DNA from: Bacteroidales bacterium
GTDB taxonomy: Bacteria; Bacteroidota; Bacteroidia; Bacteroidales; DYOH01
DNA length: 6,281 nucleotides
Assembly: GCA_030632545.1 (NCBI GenBank)
Contig: DAOVUO010000166.1
Location: 1-6,281, forward strand
Reading direction: 5' to 3'
Shown piece after piece: positions 1 to 6,281 of the stretch (position 1 is its first letter; the number at the start of each line of letters is the position of its first letter). The notes under the pieces are model-generated. The model was not told where the DNA came from. It saw only the letters and a program-made list of their open reading frames with translations, and made no database searches. Position numbers and translations under genes: made by a program.

Positions 1-1284
1 AAAGCCAAAGAATTAGTATTAAAAGCCTATGAGCTATATGGTGCTTTTTATTCAGGAAAAGTGAGCTTTATGGAAGTGAGATTGCTAAACACGCTTGCTT
101 CTATATCGCGAAAAATAAACGACGGTTCGGTTCGAGGCGAGTATTCCTTGAAAGCTTATAACAAATTGATAGAAATATGGAATGAGCTTCTTATTGAGAA
201 TGAATTACTAAGTGTTGCATATATCACCTGTGATAATTTATTTTACGATAATAAACTCAAAGAATCAAGAAAACTGACAGAGCAATTAGAAAGCTCTGTT
301 CGTTATAGTTTTATGCTTCAAATTCCTATTGAAAATAAAACTTTAGCCGCAATTTATAATTCAATTGCTATGAATGCCGCAGCTGAAAATGAGATTTCTT
401 ACGCAATAAATTATATGTTTAAGGCTGTTCATATATTGCACAGAATTAAAAAAATACCAGAAAATTATTTGGGTGGTTATTATGCAAGTCTTGTTGAACT
501 GCTAATAAGATCTGAATACCATAGAGAACAGGCAATTCCATATTTACAAAAATTAATAAAGATTGAACATAATAAATTTGATTCAGCAAATCCTAGAGTG
601 ATAGTAAATTATAATCGGTCTCTGGCCGCAATTTATATGCATTTAAAGCAAATTGATAAATCTATTCAATATTATCAAATTGCACTTAAATTAATTATTG
701 AGGAAGAGAGTTTATCTAATATGCAACATACTATGTATTTGGAAATAGGGCATGCATATACAGCAAAAAGATTATTGACAAAAGCTATAGATTATAACCT
801 TAGAGCTTTGCATGCTTTTTATCAAACTAGCAACAAACATGTTGAATCAGAAGCATCAATTATGATGCAAATTGCTTCAAGCTATTTTTATAATGCTCAA
901 TACAAACTATCACTAGTCTACGGGCACGAGGCAGAGCATAAACTTGAAAAGAAAAGCGATAATTTATTTGCTAAAGTAAATGCATATAGTTTGTTGTCAA
1001 GTGTATATAACGATGTTGGTGATAAAAAAATGGCTAAGAAGTATATTTTAAAACTTAATCAAAATTTAAAGAGTCCTAAAATTCCAACTAACTCAGTTTT
1101 TACATGGCTACATAAATATAGGTATGCAAGGCAATTAGCTTCTGATAAAAATTTCAGTAGAGCTTTGGATGTTTCGGAAAAGCTTATTGAAACAATGAAT
1201 AGTGTTGATTTTTTTAACGACTTATATATTGATATCGCTAATTTCATTATAGAGCTGAAAGAGATAATAAATGAATATAAATAA
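1..1284 (+). CDS. Tetratricopeptide-repeat protein, 5'-truncated by the window edge
   Basis: The reading frame is open from base 1. The 20 codons before the GTG at 61 read KAKELVLKAYELYGAFYSGK with no stop and continue the same helical pattern, so the gene starts left of the window and GTG 61 is not a credible start. The visible 427 residues are almost wholly alpha-helical TPR-like repeats. The best units are near bases 358-438, 610-699 (LAAIYMHLKQIDKSIQYYQIAL, with the usual Ala/Tyr/Ala spacing), 727-816, 853-945 and 979-1068, with a weaker one near 1117-1200. No membrane segment, kinase, HTH or enzyme motif is seen in this part; any such domain would have to be in the missing N-terminus. 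TPR arrays are protein-protein interaction scaffolds, so a binding or sensing role is likely, and it is probably cytoplasmic unless an unseen signal peptide exists. The stop overlaps the start of the membrane-lipase gene, implying coupled translation. Specific function is unknown. Confidence 0.85.
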   Translation, partial: KAKELVLKAYELYGAFYSGKVSFMEVRLLNTLASISRKINDGSVRGEYSLKAYNKLIEIWNELLIENELLSVAYITCDNLFYDNKLKESRKLTEQLESSVRYSFMLQIPIENKTLAAIYNSIAMNAAAENEISYAINYMFKAVHILHRIKKIPENYLGGYYASLVELLIRSEYHREQAIPYLQKLIKIEHNKFDSANPRVIVNYNRSLAAIYMHLKQIDKSIQYYQIALKLIIEEESLSNMQHTMYLEIGHAYTAKRLLTKAIDYNLRALHAFYQTSNKHVESEASIMMQIASSYFYNAQYKLSLVYGHEAEHKLEKKSDNLFAKVNAYSLLSSVYNDVGDKKMAKKYILKLNQNLKSPKIPTNSVFTWLHKYRYARQLASDKNFSRALDVSEKLIETMNSVDFFNDLYIDIANFIIELKEIINEYK

Positions 1285-3502
1285 AATATTAAATAGGCAA
1301 AAGGATAAAATAAAAACAGTATTTTGTTTTTTTCCTATTAAATTATTCTTTCTACATATTAAGGGAAACTTTTTATTACTAAGCTTTTGGTTCATCTTAT
1401 TTTTAACAATAAGCTCATTATTTGGTGATTCTTTGGGTATTCCAAATCTATTTTTAGCACCTGAACACAATTATCATGTTAATGCACTAAGTTTTAGCTT
1501 TATGGGATTATTCACAGGTGCATTTATTGTTGCATTTAATATTTCCAGTTATGAGCTTAATAGTCATAAATTTCCATTTTTAGCTAGTTTGGGTAGACCA
1601 TTTACAAAATATATGCTCAATAATTTTTTAGTACCATTAATTTATCTATTTACCTACACTTATTATAGTTATCAAGCTCAGCAAAATTTTGAGATGCTTG
1701 AAATTACTCAAATAGTTATAAACCTGTTGTTTTTTTGGCTATCAGTTTTTGCTTTTATATTTTTCTCTATTTTATTTTTTTATCTAAATAATAGAAAACT
1801 GAGGCGGAGAATTAAAATTAAGAAATTTAAGGAAACCAAGCTTCATAAGCCAATAAATCAGTTGTTAGAAAAAGAGAAAAAATGGCGTAATAGAAATAGA
1901 CCAGAAGAAAACATTGGTGAATACAGGGTAGATACATATTTATACTCAGTTTTTAAAGTAAGGAGAGCTAGGGGATTTGAGCACTATTCGGAGGAGGTTT
2001 TAAATAAAATATATGAGAAAACATTAAGAAATGCCTCTCTTTTTGCAGTACTCATTCTATTTTTTATTTTGTTAAGTAACTTATTGACAACGTATATTGA
2101 TTTGAGTATACCTGCTGGAGCAAGTGTGATTTTAACATTTACAGCTATTTTACTTGTATTTAGCGCAATACATTCGTTTTTTAAGTCATGGTCATTTTTT
2201 GTCTTTATCACACTTATTTTTATAATTAATAGTTTTTCTTACTTGTTTGACGCATACAACTTTAATGCTTATGGTCTTGATTATTCAAAACAATCTGAAG
2301 CATGTGAGCTGAATTTAAAGTTTAATTCAAAGGATTATTTTGATTCTTATGGAAAAACTATAGATATTTTAGAAAATTGGAAAGCTAAGAATAGTACAAA
2401 CACAAAAAAACCACCTTTAATTATAATTAATGCAAGTGGAGGTGGAATGAAACTCTCTTTTTGGACTTATTTGGCTTTATCCAGAGCTGATAGTGCCTTA
2501 AATGGAAAGCTTTTTGAAAATACATTTTTAATTACTGGCTCATCAGGAGGAATGATAGGTGCAAGCTATTTAAGAGAGCTATATTATCAGAAAAAATTGG
2601 GCAAAATTGAGCATTACTATCACGATAGTTTGTTGAGAAATTTATCTAATGATTTACTGAATCCTATAATGTTTAAGCTTGCAACTTCGGACTGGTTTAT
2701 TCATCTAAATAAATTTAAGTACAATAACAAAAAGTACTATATTGATAGAGCTCACGTTTTTGAAAAACACTTAAATTTAAACACTTATAATTTGCTCGAC
2801 AAAGCATTATGTAGTTATAAAGAACCCGAGCAGAAAGCCATAATTCCAATGATAATTATTTCGCCAACAATATTAAATGATGGTCGGCAATTATTAATTT
2901 CGCCTCAGGATATTGACTATTTAACTGAAGAAGGCAATAATATTACAGAGAATATAGAATTTAGAAAAGCATACAAAAAATTTGGAGCAGATAGTTTACG
3001 TTTTACCACTGCTTTAAGAATGAGTGCTACATTTCCATATATGTCGCCATTAACAATTTTACCAGGACAACCGCAACTAGGAATTATAGATGCTGGACTA
3101 AGAGATAATTTAGGCTTTGGCATTGCACTTCAGTTTATACACGTTTTTAGAACTTGGTTAGAGCAAAATACTTCTGAAATAATTATAGTACAACTTTATG
3201 AGCAAAAAATTATTGAGCAAACGGGAAGTTTTAGCCTATTTGATAAGTTTATAAAGCCCGCTGGAAGCGTATATAAAAACCTATTTAATATGCAGCGACT
3301 AAATAATTTGCGTATGGTTGGATTGATAAACAAAGAGTTAGAGCAAAAAATACGTATTATACCTTTGAGTTTTATCGATAAAGAAGGAAAAGTGTCCTTA
3401 AGTTGGCGATTGTACAAAAAAGAAAGAGAAATTCTTATGGATGCAATAAATGATAAGGAATTTATAAGAAATGTTGAAAAATTAAGGCTTTTACTCAATT
3501 AA
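1271..3502 (+). CDS. Multi-pass membrane protein with C-terminal patatin/cPLA2-like lipase domain
   Basis: A complete 743-residue protein starting at ATG 1271 inside the end of the TPR gene (14-base overlap), with only a weak purine-rich stretch (GAAAGAG) upstream, as expected for coupled translation. The N-terminal half has hydrophobic helices at about 33-52, 72-92, 115-134, 147-172, 256-277, 282-302 and 308-328. A highly basic stretch (RKLRRRIKIKKFK, 175-187) follows helix 4 and should be cytoplasmic. From about 380 comes a serine-hydrolase domain: a beta strand and oxyanion loop SGGGMK (389-394), a nucleophile elbow GSSGG with Ser425, and a catalytic-Asp motif DAGL with Asp607, followed by RDNLGF. 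This set and order define the patatin/cytosolic phospholipase A2 fold with its Ser-Asp dyad, so acyl-ester hydrolysis of a lipid is the expected reaction. The substrate is unknown. Position 394 is Lys where cPLA2 has a functional Arg. The membrane anchor is unlike classic soluble patatins. The superfamily call is strong; the physiological role is not identified. Confidence 0.88.
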   Translation: MNINKILNRQKDKIKTVFCFFPIKLFFLHIKGNFLLLSFWFILFLTISSLFGDSLGIPNLFLAPEHNYHVNALSFSFMGLFTGAFIVAFNISSYELNSHKFPFLASLGRPFTKYMLNNFLVPLIYLFTYTYYSYQAQQNFEMLEITQIVINLLFFWLSVFAFIFFSILFFYLNNRKLRRRIKIKKFKETKLHKPINQLLEKEKKWRNRNRPEENIGEYRVDTYLYSVFKVRRARGFEHYSEEVLNKIYEKTLRNASLFAVLILFFILLSNLLTTYIDLSIPAGASVILTFTAILLVFSAIHSFFKSWSFFVFITLIFIINSFSYLFDAYNFNAYGLDYSKQSEACELNLKFNSKDYFDSYGKTIDILENWKAKNSTNTKKPPLIIINASGGGMKLSFWTYLALSRADSALNGKLFENTFLITGSSGGMIGASYLRELYYQKKLGKIEHYYHDSLLRNLSNDLLNPIMFKLATSDWFIHLNKFKYNNKKYYIDRAHVFEKHLNLNTYNLLDKALCSYKEPEQKAIIPMIIISPTILNDGRQLLISPQDIDYLTEEGNNITENIEFRKAYKKFGADSLRFTTALRMSATFPYMSPLTILPGQPQLGIIDAGLRDNLGFGIALQFIHVFRTWLEQNTSEIIIVQLYEQKIIEQTGSFSLFDKFIKPAGSVYKNLFNMQRLNNLRMVGLINKELEQKIRIIPLSFIDKEGKVSLSWRLYKKEREILMDAINDKEFIRNVEKLRLLLN

Positions 3503-3520
3503 TTTTTTTTAATACCTCTC

Positions 3521-3541
3521 TTTACGAAGCCGTAAGTTTTT
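3521..3541 (+). terminator. Putative intrinsic terminator after the lipase gene
   Basis: A perfect 5-base stem TTACG/CGTAA (3522-3526 with 3531-3535), extendable by a T-G wobble, closes on an AAGC loop and is followed by TTTTT (3537-3541). It lies about 20 bases after the lipase stop codon, on the correct strand and in the convergent gap. The stem is short with only two G-C pairs, so the call is tentative. Confidence 0.42.
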
Positions 3542-3586
3542 ATTAATCAGCATGTTTGTCTGTTTTGTGATAAGTAAATAAGTCAA

Positions 3587-3610
3587 AAGAAGAAAGTATC
3601 AAGAAGAAAG
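3587..3610. repeat. Short direct repeat in the convergent gap
   Basis: AAGAAGAAAG occurs twice (3587-3596 and 3601-3610), separated by four bases. It lies in the 207-base gap (3503-3709) between the two convergent genes. Apart from this and the hairpin at 3521 nothing clear is present in the gap: no ORF of note, no tRNA and no strong hairpin for the opposite strand. The repeat is low-complexity purine sequence and may have no function. Confidence 0.3.
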
Positions 3611-3709
3611 AGTTTTTGTTAAAAAAAATCTTTTCAGCCTGAAATATGCTTATTTTCTTTCACTTTCTACTAAATTCTATTGTCTAATAAGTCTCAAAAA
3701 AGAGATAAT

Positions 3710-5074
3710 TTATTGAGAGACTATTTCACTATGTTTTGGCATTTTTTTCATTAAGCCAAACATCATATAAGTAGTAACTAAAAAAGCAAGTACATCAGAT
3801 ATAGGAAATGCAATCCAAATACCATTTATGCCATATATAGGTGGTAATAAAATGATTAATGGTAAAAGCATTACAACTTGTCTGAGTAATGACAAAAATA
3901 GTGATGGAAGCGCCTTTCCTAATGACTGATATAATCCTGCAACAATAATTTGAACACCAATTAGCGGAAAGGCTAAAACAATTAACTGTAATGCTTCGCT
4001 AGCAATTTTAAGTAATTCGGCATCATTACTAAATATTTTCACAATCGCTTCGGAAAAAACTAAAATAATCAACATTCCACCAATTGCCATTAATGTAGTT
4101 GTATAAATGCTAAGCTTAATAACTTCACGCACTCTATCAAAATGTTTTGCACCATAATTATAACCAACAATTGGCATAAAACCCTGTGTAACACCAAAAA
4201 TTGGCATAAAAATAAACATCATAACACGATTTATAACCCCATAAGCAGCAACTGCCATTTCGCTTCCATAATGCATTAAACTGTGATTCATTATAATTGC
4301 AACAAAACTACCTGTTGCGTGGCGAGCAAAAGATGAAGCACCAATAGAAATAGTTTCCCAAATAATTTGGGGGTTAATTCGCATATTTTTAAAATAAAAA
4401 TGCAATGCACTTTTTCCTGATTGAAAATACCACAATAGGTAGAAATTGGTGAGAACTATTGATATAAGTGTTGCCCAAGCTGCACCCTTAATTCCCATAT
4501 CTAGGCCAAAAATAAAAATGGGATCTAAAATTAAGTTTATTACGCTTGAAATTATCATGGTAGTCATAGCTACACGAGCATTTCCTTCCGCACGAATAAT
4601 ATTATTGCTTGTCATTGCAAAGCTTAAAAATGGTGCAGACCATAAAACAATACTGTAATAGTCTAATGCGTAATTAAGTATTTTACCTTCTGCCCCAAAA
4701 ATGACCAGAATTTCTCGTTTAAAAAAATAGGCAATTGGAAGAATGATTATGCTCAATAGTAGAATTAGTGTCATAATATTCCCAAATGTGAGATTTGCTT
4801 TATCAATATTATTTGAGCCTAATGCGCGCGAAATAATAGATGCCCCACCAAGTCCAACCGCCATTGCTACGGAGTTAATTATCATTTGAATAGGAAAGAC
4901 AATCGCTAGGCCACCAATGGCCAATGCGCCAGCACCTTGTCCAATAAAAATAGTATCAATAACATTATATAGAGCCATAGAAATCATTCCCATAGCTGCT
5001 GGCACTGAGAGCTTGCTAAGTAGCTTGCCAATAGGTTCGTTTGCAAGTAATTTAGGGTCGTTTGGTTTTTTCAT
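3710..5074 (-). CDS. MATE-family multidrug/cation efflux transporter (DinF/MepA-like)
   Basis: A complete 454-residue, 12-helix integral inner-membrane protein, the normal length for the MATE family, made of two homologous six-helix lobes. Family signatures in the N-lobe are NVIDTIFIGQ (37-46) in helix 1, RAEGN (161-165) and LDPIFIFG (183-190) followed by MGIKGAAWAT. The C-lobe has PIVGYNYGAK (301-310). Asp40 and Asp184 fall at the positions of the conserved acidic residues of DinF-type MATEs, which couple export to H+ or Na+. The known family role is antiport-driven export of cationic drugs, dyes or metabolites; the substrate here cannot be predicted. ATG 5074 is the first suitable start and is followed by the usual short polar leader (MKKPNDPKLL). 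No clear Shine-Dalgarno precedes it. It lies downstream of nth on the same strand, but the 134-base gap with inverted repeats suggests independent control. The two lobes are intact and no frameshift is seen. Confidence 0.95.
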   Translation of the reverse strand: MKKPNDPKLLANEPIGKLLSKLSVPAAMGMISMALYNVIDTIFIGQGAGALAIGGLAIVFPIQMIINSVAMAVGLGGASIISRALGSNNIDKANLTFGNIMTLILLLSIIILPIAYFFKREILVIFGAEGKILNYALDYYSIVLWSAPFLSFAMTSNNIIRAEGNARVAMTTMIISSVINLILDPIFIFGLDMGIKGAAWATLISIVLTNFYLLWYFQSGKSALHFYFKNMRINPQIIWETISIGASSFARHATGSFVAIIMNHSLMHYGSEMAVAAYGVINRVMMFIFMPIFGVTQGFMPIVGYNYGAKHFDRVREVIKLSIYTTTLMAIGGMLIILVFSEAIVKIFSNDAELLKIASEALQLIVLAFPLIGVQIIVAGLYQSLGKALPSLFLSLLRQVVMLLPLIILLPPIYGINGIWIAFPISDVLAFLVTTYMMFGLMKKMPKHSEIVSQ

Positions 5075-5097
5075 AAATATAAAAAAGCAGAATCCTA

Positions 5098-5120
5098 TTA
5101 TTGAATCAACTATTCAATAA
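5098..5120. promoter_or_regulatory. 9-base palindrome upstream of MATE, candidate operator
   Basis: TTATTGAAT (5098-5106) and ATTCAATAA (5112-5120) form a perfect 9-base inverted repeat around CAACT. It sits 23 bases before the MATE start codon, a typical position and geometry for a dimeric repressor site overlapping a promoter or 5' leader. As RNA it would form an AT-rich hairpin, but there is no T-run directly after it on the minus strand, so it is a poor terminator for nth. The regulator is not visible in the window. Confidence 0.45.
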
Positions 5121-5128
5121 ACTAAAGC

Positions 5129-5150
5129 CAAAACAAATAGCTCTGTTTTG
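5129..5150. repeat. 7-base inverted repeat in the nth-MATE gap
   Basis: CAAAACA (5129-5135) and TGTTTTG (5144-5150) are perfect complements separated by eight bases. On the minus strand it lies between the nth stop and the MATE start, just upstream of the 9-base palindrome. A match of this length can arise by chance in such AT-rich DNA, so function is unproven. Confidence 0.3.
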
Positions 5151-5169
5151 AAAAAATATTACTAAAGAT

Positions 5170-5196
5170 TTTCTAGCAATATAAATTATCTAGAAA
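5170..5196. repeat. 7-base inverted repeat just downstream of nth
   Basis: TTTCTAG (5170-5176) and CTAGAAA (5190-5196) are perfect complements separated by 13 bases, starting 13 bases after the nth stop on the minus strand. A TTTTTT run follows about 14 bases after the hairpin (5151-5156 read on the minus strand), too far for a canonical intrinsic terminator. It may be a weak terminator, an mRNA 3'-end structure or a protein site. Confidence 0.3.
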
Positions 5197-5208
5197 GTCA
5201 TTCTTTTT

Positions 5209-5847
5209 TTAATGTGTTTCAGAAAAATACTTACAAATATCTGTTAGCCCACATTTATGACATTTAGGCGTTCTCGCTATGCATGTATATCTACCATGTA
5301 AAATAAGCCAGTGGTGGGCAATAGGTATTATTTCATCGGGAAAGTAGCTTACTAATTGTTTTTCGGTTTCTAATGGTGTTTTTGCATTTGTGGATAAGCC
5401 GATGCGTTCTGCTACTCTAAAAACATGAGTATCAACAGCTAAAGCAGGCTGATTAAAAACAACAGAAGCTATCACATTTGCAGTTTTTCTGCCCACGCCC
5501 GGAAGCTTTTGCATTAAATTTATATTATCAGGAATAACACCATTAAAGTCTTTTATTAGCATCTTAGCCATTCCTACTAGATGCTTGGCCTTATTATTTG
5601 GGTAGGTGCAGGAGCGTATATATTCAAAAACTTCCTCGGGTGTAGAGTTTGCAAATTCATGAACGCTAGGAAAACGTCTAAACAAATCGGGTGTAAGTAT
5701 ATTAACACGTTTATCCGTGCATTGTGCCGAAAGAATTACTGCAACAAGTAATTCAAAAGGATTTGTATAATCTAATTCTGTTTCTGCAACAGGTTGATTT
5801 TCTTGAAAATATGCTATAAGTTTTTCAAAACGCTCTTTTTTTGTCAT
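5209..5847 (-). CDS. nth: Endonuclease III (DNA glycosylase/AP lyase)
   Basis: Base-excision-repair enzyme that removes oxidised pyrimidines and cleaves at abasic sites; a cytoplasmic, DNA-bound protein. The 212-residue reading from ATG 5847 matches the family length (E. coli Nth is 211) and its start MTKKERFEKL aligns with the usual N-terminus. The frame can be extended to an ATG at 5895, but those 16 residues lie over the end of aroE, so 5847 is preferred. Motifs: helix-hairpin-helix LPGVGRKTAN (115-124) with catalytic Lys121, catalytic Asp139 in AVDTHVFR, HGRYTCIAR near the C-terminus, and a complete [4Fe-4S] ligand set C189-x6-C196-x2-C199-x5-C205. All catalytic and cluster residues are present, so the enzyme should be active. 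It starts 17 bases after aroE ends, with no obvious Shine-Dalgarno, suggesting co-transcription with aroE. Confidence 0.97.
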   Translation of the reverse strand: MTKKERFEKLIAYFQENQPVAETELDYTNPFELLVAVILSAQCTDKRVNILTPDLFRRFPSVHEFANSTPEEVFEYIRSCTYPNNKAKHLVGMAKMLIKDFNGVIPDNINLMQKLPGVGRKTANVIASVVFNQPALAVDTHVFRVAERIGLSTNAKTPLETEKQLVSYFPDEIIPIAHHWLILHGRYTCIARTPKCHKCGLTDICKYFSETH

Positions 5848-5864
5848 TTTTTTGCTATTTGTTG

Positions 5865-6281
5865 CTAAGGTAATTCTAATTGGAAAATATCCCAAGCTCT
5901 TTCGGCCTGAATATGTAACATTTCTAAGCCATTTTTTATAACTGCACCATTATTAACTGCTTTAGTTAAAAATACTGTTTGTTTTGGATTATAAATTAAG
6001 TCGTAAAAATAATATGTATTATCAACTAAATGATAGGGTAGGGCAGGAGCACGCTCTATTTCAGGAAATTGCCCTACTGGACTAGTATTTATTACAACTT
6101 GATATCTGACAAAAATGGTCTCGCTCAAATCGGAATGGGCAATTTGATTTAAAGTTTTACTGGGAGTACGGCTAACAAATTTATACTTAATATTTAAACT
6201 GTCCAGAACGTAAGCAACAGCTTTTGATGCACCACCAGTTCCCAAAATTAGTGCGCTTTTATGCATGTTTTCCAATAATGG
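5865..6281 (-). CDS. aroE: Shikimate dehydrogenase, C-terminal part (5'-truncated by window edge)
   Basis: NADPH-dependent reduction of 3-dehydroshikimate to shikimate, the fourth step of chorismate and aromatic amino-acid synthesis; cytoplasmic. The visible 138 residues cover the nucleotide-binding domain: the glycine-rich loop GTGGAS (bases 6225-6242), the SRTP segment after the second strand that contacts the NADP phosphate in the family, the NTSPVG motif (6072-6089), YDLIYNP and the C-terminal NGLEML...Q helix characteristic of AroE. The frame remains open to the window edge: codons before the TTG at 6275 read Pro-Leu, giving PLLENMHKSALILGTGG as in other Bacteroidota AroE proteins, so TTG 6275 is an internal Leu and not a start. 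The N-terminal substrate-binding domain with the catalytic Lys and Asp lies outside the window. It is followed closely by nth. Paralogues such as YdiB cannot be wholly excluded without the N-terminus, but AroE is the default. Confidence 0.95.
   Translation of the reverse strand, partial: PLLENMHKSALILGTGGASKAVAYVLDSLNIKYKFVSRTPSKTLNQIAHSDLSETIFVRYQVVINTSPVGQFPEIERAPALPYHLVDNTYYFYDLIYNPKQTVFLTKAVNNGAVIKNGLEMLHIQAERAWDIFQLELP

Noticed and set aside
61..63. GTG as the start codon of the TPR gene
   Set aside because: The frame is open back to base 1 and the upstream 20 codons continue the same helical repeat pattern, so the gene is truncated by the window and GTG 61 is internal.
1984..2211. Reverse-strand ORFs inside the lipase and TPR genes (also 1059-1247, 1222-1470, 2917-3123, 3196-3498)
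   Set aside because: They are antisense to well-supported coding sequence, have no recognisable motifs and are explained as shadow frames in AT-rich DNA.
3607..3633. AT-rich hairpin (AAAGA...TCTTT with T5/A5 inner stem) as a terminator for the convergent genes
   Set aside because: It has a G-A mismatch, almost no G-C pairs and no T-run after it on either strand; it may only reflect low-complexity A/T tracts.
3691..3722. GTCTC...GAGAC inverted repeat at the end of the MATE gene
   Set aside because: The stem is only five bases with a long loop and no following T-run on the minus strand, so it is not supportable as a terminator.
4446..5120. Plus-strand ORFs at 4446-4658 and 4917-5120 opposite the MATE gene
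   Set aside because: Both are antisense to conserved MATE motifs and their translations show no independent domain.
5075..5208. Bacteroidota-type promoter (TTTG ... TAnnTTTG) before the MATE gene
   Set aside because: Several TTTG elements occur but none has a matching TAnnTTTG at the proper spacing, so no promoter is called.
6273..6275. TTG as the start codon of a short AroE-like protein
   Set aside because: The frame continues to the edge with Pro-Leu, and the protein lacks the whole N-terminal substrate-binding domain. This is window truncation, not a truncated gene.

Overview
The window looks like a chromosomal segment of a member of the Bacteroidota, probably a Bacteroidales-like lineage. 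This rests on strong AT-richness (roughly 30% GC by eye), a general lack of strong Shine-Dalgarno sequences, and the character of the encoded proteins: a Bacteroidota-style AroE C-terminus, an Nth, a DinF/MepA-like MATE transporter and a long TPR protein. This is inference from protein style, and no taxonomic marker gene is present.

There are two convergent blocks. On the + strand (1-3502) lies a two-gene unit. The first gene is the 3' part of a tetratricopeptide-repeat (TPR) protein that is open at the left edge of the window. The second begins inside it, with a 14-base overlap, and encodes a 743-residue protein with about seven membrane helices followed by a serine/aspartate lipase domain of the patatin/cPLA2 superfamily. 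The glycine-rich oxyanion loop, the GxSxG nucleophile elbow and the catalytic Asp motif are all present in the right order. A small hairpin with a T-run follows this unit. The overlap suggests translational coupling and a shared task; what that task is cannot be read from the sequence.

On the - strand (6281 down to 3710) lie three genes read right to left: the C-terminal part of aroE (shikimate dehydrogenase, cut by the right edge), nth (endonuclease III, complete, 17 bases after aroE) and a complete MATE-family efflux transporter (134 bases after nth). aroE and nth are tightly spaced and probably co-transcribed. The MATE gene sits behind a gap holding three perfect inverted repeats, the one nearest its start codon being a 9-base palindrome with a 5-base spacer. 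It is therefore more likely to have its own promoter or operator.

The aroE/nth/MATE block is ordinary housekeeping and efflux content. The least explained content is the TPR plus membrane-lipase pair. No rRNA, tRNA, CRISPR array, transposase, integrase or attachment site was recognised. Two apparent starts at the window edges (GTG at 61 and TTG at 6275) are artefacts of truncation, and the longest reading of nth over-extends its N-terminus by 16 residues.
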